Counted from the stretch's first letter, positions 22,501 to 36,739 are shown. The stretch: 64,000 nt of DNA from Numenius arquata (GCF_964106895.1 NC_133585.1:19459296-19523295); one strand, 5' to 3'. Program-made: numbers and translations. Notes: generated by a model from the sequence alone, not told the origin.

Positions 22501-25500
22501 AGGGTCACCTAGGAGAGGTTGGTGGAACTCATTTCATGCTGCCTCAGTAGTTGCCACCGGCAGAGAGGCCTCCAAGGAAGCAATTTCTGCAGTTCCTGTG
22601 TGGGTACACGATTTACCGTTATGAATCTTTCCTTCTCTGGATGCAAAAGAGCTTTTCAGAGAAGGCTAAGGCAGCTGTGGGGATTCTCTCAGGTTTTCTG
22701 GCAGTAAATATTTAGTTTCTAAGAATCTCTGCCCTTCGAATGGTGACCTTTGAGTCATTACTGAAGTCAATGGCATGCTTCTTGGACCTCTTGAAGGATA
22801 TTTGACCTATGATGTTAAACTGGCTATTTGTTCCGATTTTAAAACGGCCTTTGAGATTGCAGAGTTGTTCCTGTCGCAAGCGTGAGCTGGAAGGAAGGAA
22901 GTTTATCATAAATCAGGCTGGTGTTGGTGAGGGATGCAAAGAGACCAACACCAGACTGCTTTGGTATGGGGTTTCTACGTGCAGTTCTCCTGGCTTGCCA
23001 GAGTTAAGCAGAAATGGATCGTTATTTAATACCACTAAATGAAACAAATGTAATTAGCACGACGTTTACTAGATGTAGATGTATAGTACATAATATATGA
23101 CTTTTTTTTTTTTTCAGAGACTGTATCAGCAGTTGATTTCCCTTGAACTGATGACATGTCTACTTCTGCAGCGTGGTAATAAAAACAATCACCTATTCAA
23201 ACATCCTATTAACATCGTTGTGCTTTAGGAAGTACCTTTACGGTGTTACTTTGTGAAGTACCGTTGTCTGTACGTGTGGCTGTGGCAGCAGGAGGGTTGG
23301 AGCTTGATTTGTGTGCAACGCGGTTACGCCAGGGCGGTTGCTGCTGTAGAAAGTGTGCGATTCGGGTACGCTTCAAAAAAGAGCAGGGGGCTTGAAGGGC
23401 GTAACTGCTTACCGGATGGGGAAGCTATCCCTCTTTTCCAGCTCCTACAAGGAAGGGAGTTTATATTGATTCCAAACTTGTATTCATCTTCTACCGTCGC
23501 AGCATTTAACTGGGTATTTTCTCCGTGCAACGTCTGCTAAACCTTTTCTTACTAAGTTTCAATGTTTTGTGGCAAAAATCCACACGCTGTTAGGTTGGAC
23601 ATTAAACCAAGTAAGAATTTTGCTAATATATTAAGGAAGTTTGTTTTAAAAAATAAATACAAGTAACGAGGGGGAACACAGTTCAATCCCTCCCTTCTGT
23701 CGTGCCTTGCCTTTCTCTCTGAAGGGGGGGATTTTTCTGTCCCTCTAGCAGCTTTGCTCTTTGTTCAGAGCAAAACCAGCTGGGTGGAGAAGGGCAGCTT
23801 GACCTCTGTGTGTTTGGAGGGACGAGTCCCACCTGGGCCAAAGGGCATCTCTTCCCCCTTTGGGGGTTGGAGGGGCTTAGCGTGCCCGTTAGGTGCATGA
23901 GGAACTGCTGTGTAGGCAATGAGGAGCAGCTGTGGAAGGGGCACTGGTTCCCGTGATGAGTCTGGGGGATGACGTTGGCCATGGGTTGAGCAGAAAGGCT
24001 GCAGGAGCACCATCTTCATGCTTGGAGCCGCGTCGGCTTTCCCCTTCCTCAGTATGGAGCGTGCTGTGAGTAACGTGTATTACTTCTGCCTCGAGGGCTT
24101 TGGGCTTCTGCTTGAATTAGCCTTCTAAGTTACTTAATGTGCTGTGTTGTAATTATCTGCCACTGTGAGTCCTCTAATCTTTATGTGTTAGGCCAGTGCT
24201 CGGGGTGTTATGAATGCTCAGCAGCTGGGGGAAGTAAGAAATTCTTTGTAGAGAAAGAATGTACCATTTACCACCAGGACACTTGCCTGGGGGAAATAAT
24301 GTTTCTGCCTCGTAAGCCTTATTTTCTCTTCCAGCCTTTCCCTAGACCCCAAAGGGTCTACATAAGAGCCTCGAAAACGATGGCGTAGTGATTTTCAGCG
24401 TCTCTTATCCTTGATTATACTTTAGTAAAAACTTAATGAAAAAATCTCTAATTCAGGAGAAAACATTTGAAATCTTCACAACCAACACGTGGTGTCTTGG
24501 TGGTTATGTGTGTAATTATATCAGAATAAGCCTTTTATAGTGGCAGGGTACAAAGAGTAGCTTTTTCAAGCATGCAAGTGGTTGGATAAAATAAATAAAC
24601 GTAATGCTACACAAATTGCTATCTGCTAATTAGATTCTATAATAGTGTGCTGAGTATGATGTTAAAAAAAAAGTAATTAAAATGCCAAAATCAGGACGTG
24701 CGTCCTATCTGCTAGGGTCAACCAGAATTATATCCAGCTTTTAATAAAGGAAAGCTGACTGTTAAGGGTATATGTTGAATGTGAGAAGGCAGACAGACGG
24801 CTCTCTGGGTACATGCTATAAATCCCTAGCTGTGCCCTCTGCACAGGGTGGGCTGTAGGGCTGCTTCCTAATGCTTCTGCCCATGGAGGAGTTGGCTCTG
24901 GGTGAAGTTTTGAGTAGAAGCCGATGCCTTCTCTTGTAATTCATCTTGGGAGTTGTACTTTCTAGTGAAAAGACAAGGAGTTTAAATGAATATATGTATA
25001 CTGTACTACGTGGCTAACAAAGTTTGGGTTTTCTTCTACTGGGGCTTGTCTTGGCTGAAGCTGTGTCTCTTCCCACAGAGGCGGTTGGTCTGTGACTTAA
25101 CGACCACGGTGGTCACATTTTAATTCTTATTTACCAACTGGGTGAATGCTCTGATTCTGTTGCTCATCTATAATGGCTTTTTCTAGCGTATATGTAGTAA
25201 CTTTGGCTAAAGAGTCTGTCCAAGTGAGCCTGTGCGTATGGAAAGATTGTGTGAGGAAGAATTTTGCCCCTTTCCCTTCTTTCTTCCTTGCATTTGATGG
25301 ATGTTTCTTGCATGTGTAGTAGGCAGGATCATCTATAGCTCTTCCAGAAGCACAAAGTCTTCCCTTGATAAACAGGTAAACACACGTTGTTTAGTATTCT
25401 TGTTCCAAAACACTCAGTATCTGATCTAAAAATATAAATTCCTCCCTCTTGTTTACAAAATCAATTTTATTTCTGGTTTTCAAGCTAACAGGTCAATATT

Positions 25501-26829
25501 AAAAATTCTGCAGTCACCTCTTCAACAAAATTGTGTAGGCGTGATTATCTGGCTTTCCCTAGAGACAGAAATCTAAACAAACGTTGCCAGCAAGGGGTTT
25601 GGGTAAGTCTTTATCAAAAACTTAAAATTGCTTTTCTCACAATAAAATTCAAGTCAACTAAATCTGAAGTTTTATGTCCCTTGTTTTTTCTGAAGGGAAC
25701 AAGATCATGCCAGTCTGTATGGGGCCTTAAGAAAGTCTATACCATCCAGGCATAACCAGAAATACAAAGGAATGCTGCTTCTGCAGGAATAAGTATTAGT
25801 AGAAAGCTAAAAATCTAGATCTTCCACGAGCTTACCTTATACTGAACATTAATTTTGTTTAGAAAGAGTAAATGGATTTACATACAGATGTAATCATCCG
25901 AAGAAGAACTGGTGAGGAATCTTGCCTTTTGTTAGAACTAGGAGCAGTGTTGCCTGTTTGAGCACTGATTGGTAAAATTAAATTCTTGAGAAGACATCCC
26001 TGTGTGTGGTTTCTTGCAAGTTTCGGACTAATGCCAACAAAAAGTCCAGGTTTAAGAATTGCGTGAGTGACCCATTGGGATTGAGTTAATGGTAGCGTTG
26101 ATGGCTCGCTGCAGGTGTTCATGGTGCTTCTCGGGTGCTTTAACTTAGGAATGGAGGTATTCCCTCTTCAAAATGGGCTCCTGAAATTGGGTGTCCTTCT
26201 TTTTCTGCCGAGCTGGCTGGCTGTTGAGCATGGGACACAGCATTTGAAGGGTGTTAGGAGATTTTTGTAGCGGTGTGACCATTTGAATGTTAGAGGGAAT
26301 GAAAACTGAAGTAAAATGTACAAGCAGATGATTAAAAGTTTAAAAGGCATTGGGATAAATCCAGGTATCCGTGGGGGTGGTATTGGGATTTTTAAAAGTT
26401 GCCGTAGGCAACTTCTTAACTGAAACTACATCCAGTTAGGACCTTCAGATGGGGCTAATTTTCTGATAAGCAAAGAAATGATTAAGTAATCATACCTGCT
26501 AGGTAAAAAGTATTGTTCATGGGTGGGTGGTGATTTTGCTTGCAACGTGTAGGTGACTCAGTACAAACTTATTGGTTTGTTTTTTTTTTTACATAAGGAG
26601 CTTTTAGAATGGAGAATTTGATCATCTTGAAGTGAAGATATTTTAAATGATACTTATCATGGCTTTGTCAGTGTTCAAGGTGGAAGAAGGGTCAAATTTT
26701 GCAAGTTTTCCCTATGAATGTTAATGAGCAGTAAACCTAAAATGATTAGGTAGCTGCCAACTCTGCAGGCTGGCAACTTTAACCTACTGGGAGCATGGCT
26801 ACATCAGGTTGCTTAAGGCCTCGTCTGGT

Positions 26830-26853
26830 TGAAAAATCTATGTAGATTTTTCA
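26830..26853. repeat. perfect-armed 24-bp palindrome
   Basis: TGAAAAATCTA, then TG, then TAGATTTTTCA: two 11-bp arms with no mismatch and a 2-bp centre. Confidence 0.95.
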
Positions 26854-27562
26854 GAGCTGCCTTTTTCTGGTACTGCACAGCTCTTGTGGTAATTTTCCAA
26901 CTCTTTTTTTTTTTTTTTTTTTTTGAGAACTCTGTTAAAACAATTTGTGTTTTGAGATTCGGCAATGCAATCCCCTAGGCTCCATCTCACAGTTCTTCTT
27001 TAGGTAGTGGGAAACTTGCTGGACTGCGTAGCAGTCTCTTCTCCAAGCTGAGCAGCCTCTCTTTTACGTGTTCCTCTGCTATAGCCTCTTATATATCCAA
27101 CGCTATAGACCCCTGACCATCTGGTGGACCTTCTCCTTGGCTCTCTCTGGTTTCAGGCTTCTCTGTTGTACGGTGGGTGTGCGCAACTGGGCTGTGCTGT
27201 TCCAGCTGTGGTCTCGTGAGGCAAATAACCTGCAGGCAGAGGGAAGCAGTTGTGCTTTCCTTAAAGCAACACAACGTGTGGTTATAACCACATTTCGATT
27301 TGAACCTCCTGAGCTGCTTGCTTGCCCGTTCGTCTGACCACCTGAGACGCTTTGCCCTTAGAGCACCAGCCGTTCCCCCTGTCTGATGTGGTCTTTAAAC
27401 AAGCTGAGAGTGAATTCTCTGCCCTCTCTCAGGTCGATGAGGACAGTAGTAGTGTTGCCCCAATATTACCCGGCTTACACGTAGACTTATGACTTAAAAT
27501 AAATCCCAGTGTACAGCTCTGCGCTTGCTTTCCTGTCTCTTATTGTAATGCCACTGCACTAA

Positions 27563-27627
27563 ATCTTCAATTTTAAATTTTCTCTTAAATCTCTTTAATT
27601 TTAAATTTTTCGTCTTAAATTTTGTCT
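27563..27627 (+). repeat. imperfect AT-rich tandem duplication
   Basis: Two copies of about 32 bp, each containing AATTTTAAATTTT followed by a CTTAAAT word. Confidence 0.65.
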
Positions 27628-30600
27628 TGCACTGCCAGTGTTCTGGGGCTGTATACTTCTAGTTCAAAAACGATTTCATTTTGGAATTTGGCAGTACTGT
27701 TCTTTCCACACTTTAATTAAACTCTCGCCTGACTAATGAGGTTCTCCACCACTTCCTTTCCACCCCCGCCACATTACTTGATCTCTGTTGGTATCTTTTT
27801 GTTCATCTCTTCAGTATCTTACTATTTTGATCTTCACGCTTTTGTCTACCAGCATGAAAGTAAAAACTGAAAGTCTTGGGTAGTAAAGGTTTCCATTCTT
27901 AGAGGGATGTTAAGAGGTGTTGACTATCGTCATTGATTCAAGTTTCAGTGTCTGTTCGTGGCAGTGAACTTCTGAGGCTTTTTACATAAGATGCAAAAGG
28001 CAAAAAGAAAATCTTTATTCTCTGTGTGCTAGTCTTAAAGTTTCATTAAAGGTGCAAACTGTTAATGCACTTTTAGAATGACTTGAAAAATTGCACCACA
28101 TATTTGGAAGCCCGATAGGGTTTTGACTACGTTGGATCACTCCTGTTTCTTGGGATGACTGGCTGAAAAATAATTTGGGAGGAACTAGACGGAATTTGTT
28201 CAAAGAGTGACATTAATCTCTATTTGTTTAAGGTTAGCAATGACCGATGAATTTTTTGAGTAGTAATACAGAATGGGATATGAATGATTATGGCTAAGAT
28301 GCGATTGCATAGGTTTTCATTATCTGCTGGTGAGGGAAATTGCCGTAGCATTTCCGAATGAGGTTGATCTGGAGACCGGTCTGCTCATTTCATCACGTGT
28401 TTCTGATTTTTCTGGTGAGAGTTTAACTGTGTATGAAAACTTCTGAGTCTAATAAAGCATGCTGTTCTTGGGCACTTCAGTCAGTGGAAGGTGTAGGATG
28501 AGAAAGTCTCTATTCAACACGGTGCAGTATTTTGAGACCCACTGAAGTCGATTAACAATCAACAAGGTGATGAATACAACAACTAAGTCAACACTGTTAT
28601 TAATTCAGTAACTGAACCTTTGAATCCCGTTTCCCTATGAATGTAGCCATGTGTAGAAGCTCCTGGCAGCTTAAAGCTGAGGATGAGATGGTGAATGCTT
28701 GTGACTCAGGAACTGGTGGGTGCAGTGGTCAGAGCTGTAATACTTAGTGGTTGCTGTTATTGCCTTACCATCATTTCAGAAACGAGCTTCTGGCTGAATA
28801 ACTGCATTCATTTAGAAGCTACTTGCCACGCCGTAAGCGTTTGCTTTCCCGTCTTGCTGGGGAACTGGCTGGGTGTTCCACCAAAGTGCAAGCTTTTATT
28901 TAAAGTCTTCATTCTTAGCCGTATTTTTGCAGGTATTTAGACAGATTTAGGAGAACTGTTGTCATCGTAATTGTCTTTCTCCAGGTTGTAATACTGCCTT
29001 AAGTGGCTGTTGAGCTTCTGAACACTGAAAGGATGTGCTGGTCTGTTCCTCTGAAGGACTGTCAAAACTTTGCTTTTTTTTTTTTTTTCCAATACAGGGA
29101 ACCAAATGGAAGTCTTTGGGGTTTTTCTGATCTAGGAGTGTTTGCTGGGCAGAAAAACATCTTGAGTGACTGCATGGTGGGTCTTGACAATCAAGTTATT
29201 CACCTTCCTAATGTTTGACCTGATAGATGGTTTAAAGCAAATTGAACGCCTGAGTTTTTTGATGAAAAATAATGAAATGGCAGATAAAGCTGGTTTTTTT
29301 AGTTCAGCTGTAACTGTGCCTGACTCTTGCTTTCCCTCCTATGGTTTTAGTCTGGGCACAGTTGCGCTCTATGTGGTAAGACTGTTTTGTCAGAAGAATG
29401 TCGCACACGTCAGCGAGAGCCGGTTTGGCAATATGTACATTCTTGGAGTGTTTTTTGTCATGTCGTCGTCGTCCCCCCCCGCCTTGAAAATATGCAGTAT
29501 ACTGAAGGCTGAGCAGGTGGTAATGAGGGAGTTCTTCTATAGCTTCATCACTTCTGCTGGAGTCTATAAACAGCAAGAGCAGGAGGACCAGTGCTGGAGG
29601 ATGAATTTACATTCTTGGCATTATTTGATGTGTATTTATCTGGCAAACTTGTAGAACCTTTGGATACTATGAAAATTAACTCAGTATGCCTTACTACATC
29701 CTCCAGTACTGCCTTAGAGCAGCCTTGGCTGTTGTGACACATCTTACTTGCTTATCACGAATGGTTAAAGCACAAGGAGTGTACTGACATTTTGTGGGTA
29801 GCCTGAAACTGTAGGTTGGGCCGCTCTTCATATATCAGTCGTCTATTTTGGATAATTGTGATTCTCCTGCTATGAGCAGAAACATGCAAACCCATTCATA
29901 CGAGTCTGTGGAAACATGCAAAATATTTAGTACGAAACTGCGACCTATCTTTTCTCTCTAACCGGTTCAAATGTTAGTGGTGGAATTCATGAAGGAGCCT
30001 TTCAGGTGACCGTCTGTGTCTCTGGCTTGTGTCTGTTCCTATCTTAGATTTCAAGAAATAGTCTCAAATATCTGGTGGATTTAATGCTTCTGTCTTTTAT
30101 AAGGTAGATTTATTTCTTGAGGGTTAGTGGACTGCCACGATTAACAAGTGACTTGGCTGATATTCTACAGCAGGTCAAGTACCTGGGACAACTTCTACTG
30201 AGTGAACTTGTTTTGAATGAATTTTTAAAAAAAAAAAAACCAACCACAAAATAAATTTACTTTAGAGATTTGTCTGTTCTCTGCCTTGCTTTTGCGATAG
30301 ATTTTGGCAGTAGATGGAAATATGAAAGCCCGAGTTTGATTAAAATCAATGCTCTTGATACCAGACTGCAAGGTGTTGACCTACCGTTAGGCTGGGGTTT
30401 TGATGTTACGGATGTAGGATGGTTTTTTTTCTCAGTTAGTCTGGTTCTAGCACAAGCCACGCAACATTTGCATTGGAAATGGATAATAGTGTAGTGTAGT
30501 AATGTAAAAACATACGAGGTTTTCCTCTTTCAAGGCAAACCTGCAACTTTCCTGTTATCTTTCCTTACTGAGGTGTTCCGGGTGAGAATCCACAGTACAG

Positions 30601-32838
30601 TTGATAGGGTGGGGGGGGACAGTGGGATAAGCACAGCCATGAAATTTTTGCTTTTTCAACTGTGACTCTTGTGGGTTTTTGTTGTTTTTTTTTTTTTTTT
30701 TTCCTTTATTCAGGTCAAACTGAGCACTCTGCTCAGTTTAACAGATAGTCTGTGTTGAGTGTTTTGCTTCTTTTATTTATTTATTTTTTTTCCTTGCCTG
30801 TTCAAAGTTGAAGCAAAGCTTTTTGTGACTTTTCAGGTGATAAACATAGTTCACCTACCAATGGCTTAAGAGGGAAATGTTTTTAACAGGAAGCAGATGG
30901 AGTTGGTTTTTGAATAAATTCACGAGGTTCCTCTAGGCTCCCCCAACTTAATTTCCTTTGAGGCTAAACTTGCCGTAACCTGATCTGTAACTTCATTTGC
31001 GAAGGACCAATTTGGCCTTGCTGTGAGTTTTTAATGCTAAATACATACATCAATGTGGCAGCCGTGCTCTGGAACACAGATTCTAAATACCTGTTGTATA
31101 GCTGATTAACCTCACTCGCTCCGTACTTTTGTTTCAATGCCAAACTTGTCTTCGGATAAACATACGGAGGAAGATGATGGTAAACACTTGTGGTTTTGTG
31201 CTCATTATGGCTACACCAGAGTAAATTATTCTTTGGGATGAGAGAACTGGTAGTATCTGTAGATCTTGCTAATCTTGGTCAGGATGTTAGTTCCTGGAAG
31301 GCATTGTCTGGTTTTTTTATATTTTTTTTTTTTTTCTGGCCCTGAAAGCATGTATAAAAATAAATGGAACAGAAATTGATTTCTTGGTAGTTTTTTAATG
31401 AGGATCAAGATTAGACATATGTAATAGTAGCGGTGATCACAGGTGTGCCTGAGCATCTCCGTAGGGCTGCTGGCTGGGATGGGATAAGCAGGCAGGGTGT
31501 ATCTCCACCGCCTCATCCTTCTGGAGCTCTCTTCTTTTGCAAGTTTATCAAAAGCAAGCAGAGACCTTTATCAATGGGTAGAGAGATTCGTTTGTGTGTA
31601 AACAGTGTAAAGCTGTTTAGACCAGTGTGGTGTTTTTTACTTTTTTTTTTTTTTTTTCTTCTCCAGTTTGGTGTTAGCTCATGGTGCTTTCCCTTGTGCA
31701 CTTTGGGCAGATGGCAGGATTGTAGGTATTGATGATGTGAGTCGAGAGAAGCTTTTCCACAGGCTCTTGTCTCTGACTTTTGTTGACAGTTCTAGCACAG
31801 TCTATAAAATCTACAGTAGAGGAGCTCCTGAAAGAAAAGACAGGATTAAAAATGCACCTTCCTCATGGGCTGGGTAAGAGTTTCTGTGCAATTTTAGTAA
31901 TACTCGACCACAATTTCTGTTTTTCAGTGCTGCTATTCATTATTCTCCCCTACCATTAATACAGTCTTTTTGATAAATTCTGCTTTTAGAGATGCCCTAC
32001 TCGGGTGAGGGTCACAACCTGACCAGAGCCATCTCGAACTCTTCGTTTGCAGACTGTGACAGGGGAAGCATACAACTCTGGCTCTGTTCAAACAGCTCTG
32101 TCTCTCACGAATGCAAAGCCAGGTTATGTTGGACACAGGGTTGTACACGGAATATGAATTCCCCAGCTTCATGATTTATCTAGGGACCGGAGTATTATTT
32201 AGAGCTTAAAAAATCAGGGAGAATGGGAGAGTGAGCAGAGCTATGGATGTGCCAGCTGTAACAGATTTTGACCATTTAAGCTATTTCTGGTTGGGTTATT
32301 TGCCTGCTTATTTGTCCCCTGTACCAATGAGACCTGTCCTTTCCCAGACTTTTTTATTTTTCCTCCCTCTTCAGATGTCTCCAGGTTTTCAGAAGTGATT
32401 AGTAGCGAGGTGGTATGTCTGACAACGTTGTGATGGGAGATAAATACTGGAAGCGACCAGGTTGTTGGGCAGAGTAGAGGCAAGCTGTCGATCTGGTGGA
32501 TGCTCTGGGAAGTGTCTTCAAGAAGCAAAGAGCTGGAGAGCACTTGGAGAGCTGCTGCGGCAGCCTGGGAGCAGTGCAGGACTTGTCAGAGCTCTATGGC
32601 TGTCTGCAAATTGCAGTCTAATTCAAGGACAGCAGGATTCTGCAGTAGCCAGAAGAGTTGCGTGGGAAAGGGATTTTTTTTTAATTTTTTTTTTTTTTTT
32701 GCAGCACCTTTGAAATAGAAAAGCTATTTCAAACACTTGTGCTTTATGTGCTTTCCTAGAACTTCATATGGACTAAATTGTAAGGCTATGGTTGCCGGCT
32801 GGAAAGTGTTTTACTTCTTTTGATATATATATTTTATT

Positions 32839-32860
32839 GTGTGTGGGGGTGTGTGTGTGT
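32839..32860 (+). repeat. (GT)n microsatellite
   Basis: An interrupted GT run with a GGGGG break, flanked upstream by a short (TA)n. Confidence 0.85.
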
Positions 32861-34448
32861 TACTGTGCTGGGGCAATGGGAAGGCTGAATAGAGGAAGAA
32901 CAGATGTGCATTGCAATGAAGGGCTGTAGGGGGGTCACACTAAGCCATTTTACACTCTAGTAGGAACAGATGGATCCAGATTTCTCTTCTAAGTAATGAA
33001 GTCATCTAAGAGACAGAAAAGTTGTACTGGCATGGTAGTACTACAATAGCACCTGAACCATAGCTGCTTACATCCTCTCAGTTTTGTTCCTATCGATGGA
33101 ACAGGCTCTTGACAAATTTTTTGCCTTTTGCTGTAGATCTGCTTCTATTTGGGTTTCTAGAGAGAAATTTCAGTACTTTTGTTGTCCCTATCCAGACTTC
33201 CTGATGCATCCAAGAACGTTGCAGATGCTTGCAGCCTTGAGGATCCTGTTGACATGAACCTTGTGGATCAGCTCCTCTCTCTCCCTCCTCCTCCTCCTCT
33301 TCCACTGCTCCTAAAAGCTCCTGAACTGATGTGGTGTTTGGGTTTGGGGAGAGCAAAGGGCAAGTGTTATTCTTAAACATATTTTTGAGAGCCAGAACAA
33401 AGTCTTTTGCAGCATTAGGTTGCCATACATTAAAAAAAAAAAACAAACCATTTTCCTAAAGCACAAGCTTTTTCAGATTTTACTCCTGAGCACTGTCAGA
33501 GCTCTCCAATTCAAATTTGGTACCCAAACGTGGAAGTTTATGCAAAACACCTACACATTACAGATGACTTTTTTAATGCTTAACATCATTTTCACAGAAA
33601 AATCCTGTGGAGAATGGATTTCCTCCGTGAATCCCTGTGGCTATAATCATGATGTTACTTTTGGTAAAAATGACATAATTTAATCCTGCTTAATGCTTCG
33701 TCTCTGAAATAACAGGTGACAATGGAAATGCAAATTACTACATTTCTCATTTTTAGCAAGATAGGATATGTCCAAATGTAACTGTCGACAAGTAAAATGA
33801 ATTATGTGCCTTGCTTTGGTATTTGGTAGAGCTTAATGTAGTGTTGCACAAAAATGCAATGGAAATCTAGAAAGATTGTCGGTCTGAATACAGGTTTTTG
33901 TTATCTGGTTTTGATCATTTAATGAGTTGTGTCCTTTTCCTATTAAGTGTTTAGAAACATAATGAAAGTATATTCTTGGCTTAGAATGAAAGCTGCGGCT
34001 TTTTTTCCTAAGCCGGTGTGTGGTCCTTCCTCGGCTTTTCAGAAGTCTGTCCAAATATTTAGCTGCTGCTTCTACTCCCCCTCACTGTTTTTTAGCCCTG
34101 TGTTTGGTAGGGGACCACTGTGACGTTTGGACGCTGGTTTGTCTTCTCTGAGCAAGCTGGGGTGACTGTATGTCTGCATGCGATCCTACTTACTTACCGA
34201 TGGTTTGGTTTGTTGTTGCTGCTTGGGTGTTGTATTCTCTTAGTCCTTCAGTTCCAAGAGAAGGCTAGGTAATCCCTTTTTGAGAAAAGGAGGAGGTGAA
34301 ACATGCGGATAATATTTTTTTTTTCTTACCAATATCTCAAAATTGGCCTTATAAACCCATCTCAACTGCTTTGCTTGATAAAATGTCCCTCTAGTAAAAC
34401 TAGACGCTTTTGATGGGCTCCAGCTATACCTACTGGGATGCTACTACT

Positions 34449-34597
34449 TCATAGAATCATAGAATTGTCCAGGTTGGAAGGGACCTTCAAGATCATCTAG
34501 TCCAACCATCAACCTAACTCTGACAAAAAAATCCATCACTAAACCGTGTCCCCCAGCACCATGTCAACCCGTCTTTTGAACACCTCTAGGTATGGGA
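34449..34597 (-). mobile_element. CR1 LINE 3' end, short
   Basis: TCATAGAATCATAGAATTG, GTCCAGGTTGGAAGGGACC, TCATCTAGTCCAACC, then TCTGACAAAAAAATCC and CCATGTCAACCC. It is about 150 bp and the same subfamily as the copy at 1188, but with only a short A-run at the variable 3'-UTR site. Confidence 0.95.
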
Positions 34598-35417
34598 GCA
34601 GCATTCTGTAATACTGCAGCAGACCACTTTTCCCTCTGGATCAGAAGCGCTCCACTGACTGTAGAACGAGTACCATTGCTCTAGTAAGTTCCTCATGTTA
34701 AGAGCCTGTCAAAACATCCTACTGAGATTTCATTTTTCCTCAGCGTTCCTTACAGGAAGCCTTTGCTGGATGGTTGGGTTGCACAATGTCTGCCATGGGA
34801 GCTCTGAGCCCTTTGGGACAAGGGGAATGCTGTTTTATTTCCCATCATGAGGACCGTCTGGGGTGCACAAGCGACTGCAGTACATAGCTGTGAAGGCACG
34901 TCGGGTGTTTTCATAGTGTCTGTACTCTTTTGTTCTCCAGTCAGTTCTCTCCTTAGAGAATCAGGAAGCAGAACTGGTTTGCAATAAATACACCAAGTTT
35001 TCAGTTTGTGTTTTCCAGAGAAATCGAAACAGTAGGGATGCTGTTCTAGAGTTTGCTGCCAGAAGCATCATTCCCCTTAATGCTCTGCGTAGTCTATGCG
35101 TGCTGGTTCTTGGCCACGCAAAGGTATGGGGAGGACCCATCCATGTCACGGATATGAGGCTTGAGGGGAAAGGAAAGATTAGGTGCACGTGTATGTGCTG
35201 GGTGGCTTTAATGGGTGAAGAGTTCAGGTGCCCTGTCAAACTGTCAAGGAATGGTGCAAGTCTAGTTAACTTTGCGATAAGCGTTTCTGTTGCTGTAGTG
35301 CTCTGTTCGCACTAATGTCACTTCTTAGAAACGGCACTTCTTTATCTTGCTTTCGTTATAAATACTTGGGAAACGTGTTTACTGCAGTCCGTGTATCTGG
35401 AGGTTGGTGCCCTGCTT
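34598..35417 (+). other. intron 1, no gene seen
   Basis: Unique sequence between two CR1 copies; nothing recognisable. Confidence 0.6.
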
Positions 35418-35690
35418 CTTTTCACAAAGGCATGTAGTGATAGGACTAATGGCTAATGACTTTAAACTGAAAGAGGGGAGATTTAGATTAGATATTAGGA
35501 GGAAATTCTTTGCTATGAGAGTGGTGAAGAGGTTGCCCAGAGAAGATGCCCCATCCCTGGAAGTGTCCAAGGCCAGGCTAGATGGGGCTTTGAGCAACCT
35601 GGTCTGGTGGGAGGTGTCCCTGCCCAGGGCAGGGGGTTGGAACTCAATGATCTTTAAGGTCCCTTCCAACCCAAACCATTCTATGATTCC
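35418..35690 (+). mobile_element. CR1 LINE 3' fragment
   Basis: Sense orientation: a degenerate AGTGATAGGACTAATGGC, the ORF2 C-terminus with a small deletion (VVKRLPRED instead of the usual W-RLPREA), CTTTGAGCAACCTGGTC, GATCTTTAAGGTCCCTTCC and the terminal CATTCTATGATTCC. Confidence 0.95.
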
Positions 35691-36739
35691 AAAGAACAGT
35701 AGAGACTTCTCATCTTGGTCACTCCTTGCTGACCTCCTGGGTGCTGGGTGTATCCCTGGCTGAGATCTCCTTTGGCACAGAGTTTGTTCTTACAAAAACT
35801 ACATGTGTCTAAATAAAAACAAAAGCCCTGCCAAAATCTCCTGGCATCTCTGGTATGAAGCTTGAAAGTTAGCAATCCCAAGGCCTCCCCAAATCTTTCA
35901 GTTCTTGTCATCCGTTCATTTAACACGTTCTTAGTGATCACCCTTACAATTACCACTCTGTATAAAATGTTTTGTGTGGTTTGATTACATAGAAGGATCT
36001 TGCTGTCAAAACTGCAGCGATCATCAAAGGCCTTTTTCTGAAGGAGAGCTTCCATAAGAATTCTTTTGAGATTATGCAAGTTGGTTATTTTTGAAATATT
36101 GGCACCAGAGCTACTTGCTCTGAATTCCTCTTTCCCCTTTACAGGGAGGCCGTAACTAGTTCTGATTCTAAAAACAAAACCAACCTCCCCCTAAAACTGC
36201 CCCTTAGAGACAGCTTGGAAAAACAATGACATCTTTAAATATATTGGACAGGAAACCTTATCTGAGTCCTCATCTTGAAAAAAAAAAAAAATATTTAGTG
36301 TCAGAATTTTGCTTGAAATTTGCCCCAGAAACAATCTCAATTTGTGGACTAACGAGATGCTGCTGTCATTGGCCATGTTGGGTCTAGCGGTGGAGTCAAC
36401 TGTTGTAGTTGGGATAGTCCTTGTTAAGAAATCTCTTCTAAACACCCTGATGCCTTTATTAAAAAAATGCAGAAATCCTTCCTACTGCAGCATAACAATA
36501 TTTTTATAAAAACACTTAAGCGTAGGTTCGATTGAGCTTCACTGCGCGGTTAAGAATGGGGATTCTTTGGGTTTTTAACTTAGCCGTACTGCTTTTGAGA
36601 GATAAAAGCTGTGGTCACCATCCGCTTTTCGTATCTTCAGGTAAGGACAAATATTCTTCCTTTTGGAGTCTGATAGATGTATTTTTGAAGCTATTGTGCT
36701 CAATGTTAATGCTGGAGTAAAACAAGAAGAGAGCTTCAG

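Larger units (their letters stand above)
16589..34448 (+). other. intron 1, long stretch with no CR1 and no gene seen
   Basis: About 17.9 kb of AT-rich sequence with many poly-T tracts (for example 17777-17792, 20939-20955, 26906-26924, 30691-30702) but no recognisable CR1, tRNA or exon. Local features are a palindrome at 26830-26853, a small AT-rich duplication at 27563-27627 and a (GT)n at 32839-32860. Strong acceptor-like words (Tn-CAG) occur at 23102-23117 and 31640-31667 without convincing exons after them. The longest frames (for example 29166-29654) resemble no family I know. Confidence 0.65.

Noticed and set aside
29166..29654. 162-codon frame on +
   Set aside because: No recognisable domain, no start or splice context, and length within chance for 59 kb of intron.
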